Positions 25,951 through 32,127 of a stretch of DNA of 32,127 bases are shown piece after piece (position 1 is the stretch's first letter; every line of letters starts with the position of its first letter). Source of the DNA: Pseudonocardia sp. (lineage in GTDB: Bacteria; Actinomycetota; Actinomycetes; Mycobacteriales; Pseudonocardiaceae); contig JAFASX010000118.1 in NCBI GenBank assembly GCA_019244295.1, positions 1-32,127 of the forward strand, read 5' to 3'. A program made the translations under genes and the position numbers. Under the pieces are notes generated by a model. The model was not told the DNA's origin. It ran no database searches and saw only the letters and a program-made list of their open reading frames with translations.

Positions 25951-27672
25951 TTAGCCGCTCGGTTCGCCTGTCGTGGGTGCGACACCGGCGCGGGGTATCC
26001 GCATGGTGACCGAGCTGCCAGAGTCCGATCCGGCGTCCACCCCAAGGCCCGGCTGGTAACCGGCCGCCGCTAGCCGAGCGCGCAGGTCCTCGGTGGCCTC
26101 GCCAAGCCGCTGCGCGTCCATCCCATGCCCAACGCTGGCATCCTCGGAAACTGTGATCACACAGTCGGACCCGTCGGCGAGCGCAACGATACGGACAGTT
26201 CCGCCACTAGGGGTGCCTTCGATGCCGTGCCGCACCGCGTTCTCCACCAGCGGCTGCAAGGTGAGAAACGGCAATGCGACGTCATGCAGCTCAGTGCCTA
26301 CCCGGCAGACGACCTTCAACCGGTCGCCGAAGCGCGCTTGCTCCAGCGCGAGGTACCGCTCGACGTTGGCCAACTCAGCGCCCAACGTGGTCTGTGTCGT
26401 CCCCGCGCGGAACGAGTATCGGGTGTACTCGGCAAACTCGCCCAGCAGCTCACGAGCCCGGGGTGGGTTGGTACGGACGTAGGCCGCGATCGTGGTCAGG
26501 GCGTTGTAGAGGAAGTGTGGCGAGATCTGCGCACGCAGCGCTCGGACCTCCGCCTGCGCCAACCGAACCGCCTCCCGCAGCGCGGTGAGCTCACCTTCTA
26601 GCTTGGCGGGCCGTTCCTCCGAGACCCCCGAGACCTCCGCCTCCGAGACCCTCGAAACCTCCGACACAGGCAGCGGTGGTGGCGGTCCGTGCACCACCGC
26701 GGGGTGAGTACCCGAAGCCAATCCCAGCCAAGTCGCATGCCGCAGTCGCCCGTCGGTCTCCCAGCGCCGATAGGAAACCTCGCCCACCAGGCGAGGCGCC
26801 ACCCAACGCGCGCCGAATCGGTGCGATTCCGGCGGAAGGTCGCGGAATGGGCTGTTCGGCCGCACCAGTTCGTCCAGCCGGCCGGACAGCTCACGGCAGG
26901 CTCGATGGTCCAGCCCGGCGTTGATCCGGCCGACGTAGCGCAACCCGGCCGGCTCAGTGACCCCGACCAGCAGCGCGCCAAACGGCTCACCGCCACTGCG
27001 GCCACCTGGCTGCCAGCCGCCGACCACCACCTGTTGCACCTGGCGAGGCACCGTCTGTACCCAGGCTCGGGAACGGCGGCCCGGGTGGTACCGCGAGTCG
27101 AGCCGCTTGGCCACCACGCCCGGCAGGCCGTGCCGCCGCGCGACATCGAGCATGATGCCGCCGTCGGTGTCCAGGAAGTACGGCGAGGCGTCCGCCGGCA
27201 GGCCGGTCAGGTCAATGTGGGCAAGCAGCTCGCGTCGACGTCGGTAGGGCATAGCCAGCGTCGAGCGACCCTCGGCGTACAGCAGGTCACAGACATAGAA
27301 CCGGACCGGTACCCGCCGCAGCAGCGCCTCGGACGGGCGGGGAGTGCTCATCCGTTGCCGCAAGGGGCCGGCGTGCGGCCGACCAAGGTCGTCGAAGGCA
27401 ACGATCTTACCGTCCAGTACGAGGTCACCATGGGTGTCAGCGAGCGCGGCCAGCCTAGCTAAGTCGGGGTAGGCGGCGGTGATCGACCGATCCGACCCTC
27501 CGCTGAGCAGGTGCACCCGCCCGGACTCCAGGTAGGCCATCGCCCGTAGGCCGTCCCACACGAACTCGAACGCCCAGGCCGAGCCCGCCGGAGCTTCCCC
27601 ATCGCACGCCTGCATCGGCCGCACCGGGTGCGTGAACGGATCCGGTCGGCTCGCCGGGTCGCGGGCAGCCAC
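25951..27672 (-). CDS. Fusion of a degenerate ATP-dependent DNA ligase-like region and a LytS-type histidine kinase
   Basis: One uninterrupted 573-residue frame. Residues about 15-215 align with the adenylation domain of ATP-dependent (LigD-type) DNA ligases and 215-320 with its OB-fold ('VVVGGWQPGGRSGGEPFGAL', 'LRYVGRINAGLD'), but every catalytic motif is changed. The EVKWDG lysine is Val38 ('EFVWDG'), the LDGE glutamate is Lys89, the EGVVAK glutamate is Pro184, and the WxKxK lysines are Gln206 and Val208. Residues 330-375 are a Pro-rich then repeated, coiled-coil-like linker. Residues 378-485 are a LytS/YehU-type His kinase domain ('ISPHFLYNAL', phospho-acceptor His386; 'LVENAVRHG', Asn478). 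The following ATPase lid is poorly conserved. There is no membrane segment, so it would act in the cytosol. Start GTG 27670-27672. Kinase activity is plausible, ligase activity very unlikely. No response regulator is adjacent. Confidence 0.85.
   Translation of the reverse strand: MAARDPASRPDPFTHPVRPMQACDGEAPAGSAWAFEFVWDGLRAMAYLESGRVHLLSGGSDRSITAAYPDLARLAALADTHGDLVLDGKIVAFDDLGRPHAGPLRQRMSTPRPSEALLRRVPVRFYVCDLLYAEGRSTLAMPYRRRRELLAHIDLTGLPADASPYFLDTDGGIMLDVARRHGLPGVVAKRLDSRYHPGRRSRAWVQTVPRQVQQVVVGGWQPGGRSGGEPFGALLVGVTEPAGLRYVGRINAGLDHRACRELSGRLDELVRPNSPFRDLPPESHRFGARWVAPRLVGEVSYRRWETDGRLRHATWLGLASGTHPAVVHGPPPPLPVSEVSRVSEAEVSGVSEERPAKLEGELTALREAVRLAQAEVRALRAQISPHFLYNALTTIAAYVRTNPPRARELLGEFAEYTRYSFRAGTTQTTLGAELANVERYLALEQARFGDRLKVVCRVGTELHDVALPFLTLQPLVENAVRHGIEGTPSGGTVRIVALADGSDCVITVSEDASVGHGMDAQRLGEATEDLRARLAAAGYQPGLGVDAGSDSGSSVTMRIPRAGVAPTTGEPSG
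26611..26672. repeat. Short degenerate repeats coding for the ligase-kinase linker
   Basis: On the plus strand a CTCCGAGACC-type unit recurs about four times with small changes, and the translation on the minus strand is 'SEVSRVSEAEVSGVSE'. The repeat lies exactly between the ligase-like and kinase regions, which suggests that slippage-type expansion built or lengthened the linker. Confidence 0.55.
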
Positions 27673-27680
27673 GGGTCCCG

Positions 27681-27686
27681 AGCCTA
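27681..27686 (-). promoter_or_regulatory. Possible -10 box of the ligase-kinase gene
   Basis: TAGGCT on the minus strand ends eight bases before the GTG at 27672, and no ribosome binding site is seen between. This spacing fits a leaderless transcript, common in actinobacteria. The same box and spacing occur before prfB. No clear -35 element was seen. Confidence 0.3.
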
Positions 27687-27726
27687 ACCCCCACTCAGGG
27701 AGCGCAGTACCACTCCGAAGTGGGCT

Positions 27727-28137
27727 TCAGCAGGTCGATCCCCCGAGGCCCACTAACGACAAGACGAGCCCGAGTACGGCGACCAACAACCCCGGGGTAC
27801 ATGCCGCCTGCGGGGGCGAGGAGGTGACGGTGACGGCGGTGCCGCCACCACGGCCGACGGACACCCCGGTCACCACAGGCGCTGGCTGGGGCTGGTATGG
27901 CCCGGCTTGACCACCCGCCGCCGGGTAAGCAACTGGCGGCCCCGGCCGCCCAACAAAGCCCGGGTTACCCTGCGGAAAATTCGCCTGCCCGTGGGCCTGG
28001 GCCGGATTGCCGCCCGGCCCGCCACCAAACTGCCCTTGCTGAGGTTGGGTGTAACGGGCGACAAGCAAGACCACGGCCACAATGACCGCAAGGATCACCA
28101 CGGCCAAAGCCACAACAGCCGCATTGGCCCGAATCAC
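27727..28137 (-). CDS. Small membrane protein with Gly/Pro/Gln-rich loop
   Basis: A 136-residue protein with an N-terminal membrane segment ('VVALAVVILAVIVAVVLLVA'), a long low-complexity loop rich in Gly, Pro and Gln ('QPQQGQFGGGPGGNP'), and a C-terminal hydrophobic stretch ('TPGLLVAVLGLVLSLVGLGG') ending in Cys. I do not recognise a family. The GTG at 28135-28137 is preferred because GGAG lies seven bases upstream; a TTG two codons earlier is also in frame. It lies upstream of the ligase-kinase gene on the same strand, with 54 bp between, so the two could share a transcript. Confidence 0.55.
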   Translation of the reverse strand: MIRANAAVVALAVVILAVIVAVVLLVARYTQPQQGQFGGGPGGNPAQAHGQANFPQGNPGFVGRPGPPVAYPAAGGQAGPYQPQPAPVVTGVSVGRGGGTAVTVTSSPPQAACTPGLLVAVLGLVLSLVGLGGSTC

Positions 28138-28316
28138 AATCAAGCTCCGCTCGTCTCAAAACCACCGTAGGGCAAAACCGCCGTAGGCTGGACCGCATTC
28201 GGTTCCGCATGAAGTGTAACGGCCGGGACGGACGACGGTTACCGACACCGTCCGCTTGGGGGACATGTCGTGTGGGCTAGCGAGGACATGCTGTGTTCAG
28301 CCGGCGGGAGGACTCG

Positions 28317-29336
28317 ATGCACCAACACCACCACCGGAGAGGCGGACTGTTGGCCCGTCTGCTCGCCCCGCTACCCCGCCCACACCACCACGACAGCGCG
28401 CAGCGACTGGACCAGGCACTGTACACCAGTTCGCTCGGCTTACGGACGGTGACCTGGTCATTCGTCGCATTGGCACTGACCGCCTGCGTTCAGCTCCTGG
28501 TGGTGGTGCTGAGCGGTTCGGTCGCGCTGTTAGGCGACTGCATCCACAACGCGGCCGACGCGCTCACAGCGGTTCCGTTGGCGATCGCATTTCGACTCGG
28601 GCGTCGCCCGGCCACCCGTCGACACACCTACGGGCTTGGGCGAGCTGAGGATCTCGCCGGTGCGGTGGTCGTGTTGCTGATCGGTACGTCCTCGGCGCTG
28701 GCGGTGTGGCAGGCCGTGCATCGATTGCTGCACCCGCACCCGGTGGGCCATCTGTGGGCAGTCGCGTTGGCCGGCATGGTTGGCTTCACCGGCAACGAGC
28801 TGGTCGCCAGGTATCGGATCGCGATAGGTCGCCGGATCGGCTCGGCGGCGTTGGTTGCCGACGGGGTACACGCCCGTACCGATGGTTTCACCTCGCTCGC
28901 GGTTGTGCTCGGCGCCCTGGGGATCTGGCTCGGTATCGAGGTGGCCGATCCACTGATCGGCATGGCCATCGCGGTGATGATCGCGTTCGTGGCCCGGGAC
29001 GCCGCGCGCGAGGTGCTGCGTCGTTTGATGGACGCGGTTGAGCCGGCCACGGTCGAACTCGCCGAGCGCACGGCCGCTAGCACCCCCGGCGTGTTTGAAG
29101 TCGATCAACTACGGTTACGCTGGGTAGGACACCGGTTACGGGCCGAGTTGACCGCCCGAGTGCGCTCGAACCTGACCGTCGAACACGCACACCGAATCGC
29201 ACACGATATCGAGCATGAGCTGTTACACAAGGTGCCCCGGCTGGCCGAGGCAGTGGTGCACGTCGAACCGGTCGAAGGCGCTATGGTCGCGCACGACCGG
29301 GTGGCTCACCACCGTCTCGGCAATCCACGGATGTAG
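28317..29336 (+). CDS. Cation diffusion facilitator family metal transporter
   Basis: A 339-residue CDF protein that exports divalent metals by proton antiport. The N-terminus is His-rich ('MHQHHHRRGG', then 'PHHHD'), suggesting metal binding. Six membrane segments follow, with metal-site motifs in segment 2 ('LLGDCIHNAADALTAVPL') and segment 5 ('LVADGVHARTDGFTSLAVVL'), and a C-terminal cytoplasmic domain ('LRLRWVGHRLRAELTARVR', 'HVEPVEG'). ATG at 28317 is chosen over an upstream in-frame GTG (28293) because GGGAGG lies five bases before it. Zn, Co or Ni are possible substrates; the neighbours (a His/Asp-tailed lipoprotein and a NiCoT permease) point to Ni or Co (inference). Confidence 0.88.
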   Translation: MHQHHHRRGGLLARLLAPLPRPHHHDSAQRLDQALYTSSLGLRTVTWSFVALALTACVQLLVVVLSGSVALLGDCIHNAADALTAVPLAIAFRLGRRPATRRHTYGLGRAEDLAGAVVVLLIGTSSALAVWQAVHRLLHPHPVGHLWAVALAGMVGFTGNELVARYRIAIGRRIGSAALVADGVHARTDGFTSLAVVLGALGIWLGIEVADPLIGMAIAVMIAFVARDAAREVLRRLMDAVEPATVELAERTAASTPGVFEVDQLRLRWVGHRLRAELTARVRSNLTVEHAHRIAHDIEHELLHKVPRLAEAVVHVEPVEGAMVAHDRVAHHRLGNPRM

Positions 29337-29358
29337 CCAACCAGGGCTGTGCCCAATC

Positions 29359-29394
29359 AAGGCCCACTCCAAGGCCCACTCCAAGGCCCACTCC
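29359..29394. repeat. 12-bp tandem repeat, three exact copies
   Basis: AAGGCCCACTCC is repeated at 29359, 29371 and 29383, followed by a partial AAG. It lies 23 bp after the CDF stop codon and outside any supported gene. It is a simple tandem array, likely length-variable between strains. Confidence 0.85.
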
Positions 29395-29562
29395 AAGCGG
29401 GCGCATATGCCCGGTTCGCCCGCTCACTGAGAGCCACTGAGAGCGCCATGAAGACCCAGCTCGGCTCATAGCGGATGCACAACTTGAGCACAGCTGGCTG
29501 GTCACCTCGTGTAAGAACCTGTGCTCGGCAACAACCGACCGAGTGGAGGGGAGTAACCGAAG

Positions 29563-30309
29563 ATGGGGAACACCGGCAGAGTAGGTCAGCGGGGTCGGGC
29601 TTGGGGCAAGTCAACCCCTGGTCAGCTGGCGACGAGGGCGGCCGTGCTCGGGGCGGTAATAATGCTGGCCTCTGGCTGCGCGGAGTCCTCAACCCGACAG
29701 ACCCACCAGGCGCAGGGCCAGTCGTCGCCGCAGTCACCAGGGTCAGCGCAGTCACCAGGGTCAGCGCAGTCATCGACTGAACCGCAGCAGTTGTCCATTT
29801 GGTTGACCGGGTATTCCTGGCAAGACAACACACCACCCGGTTCATCACGTGTCGGTGAGCCGGTCCTGCACCAGCGGGCCAGCGGGCAGGGCACTTTCGC
29901 CGACCCCGTCACCGTGGCGGTTCCCGGCCACAACGGACATATGGAGTGGGAGCCAGGCACCAAGTTTTACCTGCCAACTCTTCAACGCTACGCGATCGTC
30001 GAGGACTCGGGTGCCGCAGGTGCGCCCGATGGCACCGACACACACCTGGACATTTGGATCGACGGACAGGACGGCACCAAACAAGCCACTGACAAATGCG
30101 AGAGTGCGTTCACCGGCAAGGTCCCCGCGCAGGTCAACCCGCCCAACAACCTGCCGGTCATGGCCGGACCTATCTACGCCAACCAGAAATGCAACATCCC
30201 GGCCCAGCCGCAAGACCGGGGTACCTACCACGATCCGGGAAATGACGACGAGAATGACGACGACGGGCCCAGCCAGCATCACCACGGGCGGCACGGAGAC
30301 GACAGCTGA
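29563..30309 (+). CDS. Lipoprotein with double-psi-barrel-like domain and His/Asp-rich tail
   Basis: A 248-residue protein with a signal peptide ending in lipobox 'LASGC' (Cys39), then a Ser/Gln/Pro linker containing 'SPGSAQ' twice. The folded domain reads 'LTGYSWQDNTPPGSS', 'GQGTFADPVTVAVPG', 'PGTKFYLPTLQRYAIVEDSG' and 'HLDIWIDGQ'. This order resembles the 3D/RlpA-type double-psi beta-barrel proteins that bind or cut polysaccharide, including the Asp of 'VED' and 'HLDIW'. The tail 'NDDENDDDGPSQHHHGRHGD' looks metal-binding. ATG at 29563 has GGGGAG nearby. It sits between a CDF exporter and a NiCoT importer. Cell-wall role or extracellular metal buffering are both open. Confidence 0.7.
   Translation: MGNTGRVGQRGRAWGKSTPGQLATRAAVLGAVIMLASGCAESSTRQTHQAQGQSSPQSPGSAQSPGSAQSSTEPQQLSIWLTGYSWQDNTPPGSSRVGEPVLHQRASGQGTFADPVTVAVPGHNGHMEWEPGTKFYLPTLQRYAIVEDSGAAGAPDGTDTHLDIWIDGQDGTKQATDKCESAFTGKVPAQVNPPNNLPVMAGPIYANQKCNIPAQPQDRGTYHDPGNDDENDDDGPSQHHHGRHGDDS
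29731..29766. repeat. 18-bp tandem repeat inside the lipoprotein gene
   Basis: CAGTCACCAGGGTCAGCG occurs twice in a row (29731-29748 and 29749-29766), coding for a doubled 'SPGSAQ' unit in the linker after the lipobox. Confidence 0.85.
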
Positions 30310-30357
30310 CCAGATCAGGCGGCACGGGGACGACAGTGGACGACAGCTGACCAGATC
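30298..30357. repeat. 19-bp direct repeat spanning the lipoprotein stop codon
   Basis: GACGACAGCTGACCAGATC is present at 30298-30316 and 30339-30357. The first copy contains the stop codon of the lipoprotein gene, so a recent duplication of the gene end is likely. The rest of the 300 bp up to 30534 shows no gene. Confidence 0.7.
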
Positions 30358-30534
30358 GCGGGACAGCCGAGGGAGGCCCGGCCACCAGGTGTAGGCCAGC
30401 GGCCGGCCCGCGCCACCGGGTGGCCGGCTCCGCTGTTCGCGCTCGCAAGCGCCTGAAGTCACCCAGGCCGCCCCTGACGCTGTGCCCTCCGGGTGTTTCG
30501 AGGCGAGCCCTCGGCCCGGCTTATCGCATCGACC

Positions 30535-30595
30535 TTGCACTTGCCTCTTATATGTGGATACTCCCAATCAGGTGACTGCCAACCAGCCAGTCACC
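30535..30595 (+). promoter_or_regulatory. Candidate promoter and operator of the NiCoT gene
   Basis: TTGCAC (30535-30540) and GATACT (30557-30562), 16 bp apart, resemble -35 and -10 boxes. A perfect inverted repeat GGTGACTG (30571-30578) / CAGTCACC (30588-30595) lies just where transcription should start, 25 bp before the ATG. It could be a repressor site or a 5'-leader hairpin. No cobalamin or NiCo riboswitch was recognised. Confidence 0.4.
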
Positions 30596-30620
30596 ACGAT
30601 CGGGTGAGGCGAGGATACTT

Positions 30621-31763
30621 ATGGTCACCCCAACCACACTATCGGGTTCGTTCGCCCGCTTTCGGGCTACGCTTACCCGCGCTGATTGGACTTCGATCGC
30701 CGGGATGTACGGGTTCATCGCCCTGCTACACCTCATAGGCTTCGGAGTGCTGTTGATCTGGGTCGTGCCCCGCGGCTACAACCTCGGCGCAACCGGCATC
30801 TACGGCGTCGGTGTGGGTGTGCTCGCCTACAGCTTCGGGCTGCGGCACGCCTTCGACGCCGACCACATCGCCGCGATCGACAACACCACCCGGAAGCTGA
30901 TGGCCGACAATGCCGCCAGCGGCGACACCCGCAAGCCGCTCTCGGTCGGCTTCTGGTTCTCCCTCGGCCATTCGACCATCGTGTTCGGGCTGGCGTTCCT
31001 GCTCGCGGTCGGCGCGCGCGCGCTGGCCGCGCCGGTGGCCGATGAGAACTCACCGCTGCACTCGATCACCGGGATCATCGGCGCGTCGGTGTCTGGGGTG
31101 TTCCTGTGGATTCTGGGTATCCTCAACCTCGTCGTGCTCATCGGCATCGTCAAGGTCTTCCGCGCCATGCGCACCGGCAGCTACAGCGAACAAGAGCTGG
31201 AAGACCGGCTCAACAAGCGCGGGTTCATGAACCGGTTCCTGGCCACCCTGACCAAATCGGTGCGTAAGCCATGGCACATCTACCCCGTCGGGGTGCTGTT
31301 CGGGCTCGGCTTCGACACCGCCACCGAAGTCGGGCTCCTGGTGCTGGCCGGCGGCGCGGCGGCGTTCAACCTGCCCTTCTACGCCATCCTGATCCTGCCG
31401 ATCCTCTTCGCCGCCGGCATGAGTTTGATGGACACCACCGACGGAATATTCATGAACGCCGCCTACGGCTGGGCCTTCGCCAAACCCGTCCGGAAGGTCT
31501 TCTACAACATCACGATCACCGCGCTCTCGGTCATGGTGGCGCTGATCATCGGCACAATCGAGCTGATCGGGGTCCTGACCCAACAGGCCGGCATCGATTC
31601 CGGGCCGCTGGCCGCGATCGCCAACATTCCGCTGGACTACGCCGGCTACGGCATCGTCGCGCTGTTCGTGGTCACCTGGCTAGTCGCGCTGGCGGTCTGG
31701 AAATTCGGCCGCATCGAAGACAAGTGGTCAGCCAAGCTCGCACCGCCGCCGCCGATCAGCTGA
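30621..31763 (+). CDS. NiCoT-family nickel/cobalt permease
   Basis: A 380-residue high-affinity Ni2+/Co2+ importer with about eight membrane segments. The signature 'RHAFDADHIAAIDN' (HX4DH, His76-Asp81-His82) is in segment 2. 'LGHSTIVF', 'LGFDTATEVGLL' and 'GMSLMDTTDGIFMNAAYGWA' are the other conserved family motifs. A charged loop ('YSEQELEDRLNKRGFMNRFL') separates the halves. ATG at 30621 has GCGAGG six to seven bases upstream. Nickel for urease or hydrogenase, or cobalt for B12, are typical uses; neither pathway is in the window. It is preceded by a promoter-like region with an inverted repeat. Confidence 0.93.
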   Translation: MVTPTTLSGSFARFRATLTRADWTSIAGMYGFIALLHLIGFGVLLIWVVPRGYNLGATGIYGVGVGVLAYSFGLRHAFDADHIAAIDNTTRKLMADNAASGDTRKPLSVGFWFSLGHSTIVFGLAFLLAVGARALAAPVADENSPLHSITGIIGASVSGVFLWILGILNLVVLIGIVKVFRAMRTGSYSEQELEDRLNKRGFMNRFLATLTKSVRKPWHIYPVGVLFGLGFDTATEVGLLVLAGGAAAFNLPFYAILILPILFAAGMSLMDTTDGIFMNAAYGWAFAKPVRKVFYNITITALSVMVALIIGTIELIGVLTQQAGIDSGPLAAIANIPLDYAGYGIVALFVVTWLVALAVWKFGRIEDKWSAKLAPPPPIS

Positions 31764-31780
31764 CTCCGCGCGGCGCTAGT

Positions 31781-31818
31781 CGCTCGGCCGCGGTTGTCGT
31801 GACAACTGTGCCCGAGCG
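31781..31818. terminator. Bidirectional terminator between convergent genes
   Basis: CGCTCGG (31781-31787) pairs with CCGAGCG (31812-31818), and inside it GTTGTC (31793-31798) pairs with GACAAC (31801-31806). It lies 18 bp after the NiCoT stop and 28 bp after the end of the convergent gene at the right edge. Confidence 0.6.
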
Positions 31819-31845
31819 GCTGGAGCCGTGCCGGCTCAACCAGAC

Positions 31846-32127
31846 TCAGTAGTCGCCGTCGACGTCATGCACCGTGATCTTGCCTGCGGTTACCAGTTGG
31901 GCCGGGAGGCTCGGGTCGCATCAGGTGATCACGCCCTTCCGCGCCGGACCAACGAAGGTGACGAAGTCCGGCCCATGTGGCCCGCCGTCCTGCACCGCGA
32001 TGTATATCTCGTCGTCCTCGATAAAGCTGGGCTTGCCGACCTTGACCGGGTAGATGAACCCGGCCCGGTTGCCTCTGACGATCAGACAGGTGACCGGGCC
32101 TTCAGCCGCGATCAGACCGCTCGCCAG
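31846..32127 (-). pseudogene. Partial protein gene with in-frame TGA near its end
   Basis: The minus strand is open from the window edge, reading 'ASGLIAAEGPVTCLIVRG', then 'GFIYPVKVGKPSFIEDDEIY' and 'DFVTFVGPARKGVIT' to a TGA at 31921-31923. The same frame then continues with 'CDPSLPAQLVTAGKITVHDV' to a second TGA at 31846-31848, right beside the terminator hairpin. The continuation has clear coding character, so the first TGA is probably a nonsense mutation that removes about 25 residues. The visible part resembles beta-rich secreted proteins, but no family is recognised. The N-terminus is outside the window. Confidence 0.5.

Noticed and set aside
25951..27672. Active DNA repair ligase (LigD/LigC type)
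   Set aside because: The nucleophilic lysine and the other catalytic residues are substituted, and the second half is a histidine kinase and not a polymerase or nuclease domain.
30530..30620. Nur-type nickel operator (TTGCAA repeats) or cobalamin riboswitch before the NiCoT gene
   Set aside because: Only TTGCAC-TTGC half-like strings occur, without the expected spacing, and no B12-box or riboswitch core is visible.

Overview
The window is high-GC actinobacterial DNA. It most likely comes from a Pseudonocardiales-type organism (Amycolatopsis/Saccharopolyspora relatives). The evidence is the mycothiol gene mshB, many GTG starts with 4-bp stop/start overlaps, the gene order prfB-ftsE-ftsX-smpB-ssrA, and a tmRNA tag ending in YALAA. 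The genus is inferred, not shown.

Positions 1-6400 form an accessory, heavily eroded region. It opens with the C-terminal end of an HK97-type phage capsid gene. That gene is fused to a decayed copy of a two-gene module (a hypothetical protein plus a DUF6036/AbiEii-like nucleotidyltransferase), and an intact copy of the module lies 1.3 kb further on. Then come a short-chain dehydrogenase remnant, an IS4-type transposase fragment abutting what looks like the 3' end of a group II intron, and a small minus-strand operon (broken zinc-motif gene, two small hypotheticals, a PadR-like regulator). This operon is divergent from an XRE-family regulator. A large serine recombinase lacking its catalytic half ends the region just before a tRNA-Ala(GGC) gene. 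This looks like the graveyard of integrated elements at a tRNA boundary.

Positions 6400-16640 are core chromosome, nearly all on the minus strand. A tightly overlapping operon mshB - MFS transporter - MauE/DoxX-like membrane protein - DsbA-like thioredoxin links mycothiol synthesis with thiol redox proteins. It follows ssrA (tmRNA), an MHS-type transporter, smpB, a DUF559/AbiEi-type gene broken by an amber codon, ftsX, ftsE and prfB. Two related hairpin repeats flank the broken gene.

Positions 16900-25933 carry a plus-strand peptide-type ABC transporter operon: two permeases, one double-headed ATPase, and three consecutive paralogous family-5 substrate-binding lipoproteins. Every gene overlaps the next by 4 bp.

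Positions 25951-27672 hold the most unusual gene. A single reading frame joins an ATP-dependent DNA ligase-like region, whose catalytic lysine and other nucleotidyltransferase residues are all replaced, to a LytS-type histidine kinase. It appears to be a dead-ligase sensor kinase with no response regulator beside it.

The right end (27700-32127) holds a small membrane protein, a cation diffusion facilitator with a His-rich N-terminus, a lipoprotein with a His/Asp-rich tail, a NiCoT nickel/cobalt permease and a strong convergent hairpin. It ends with a partial secreted-type gene interrupted by an in-frame TGA. The three metal-type genes suggest a divalent-metal homeostasis cluster.
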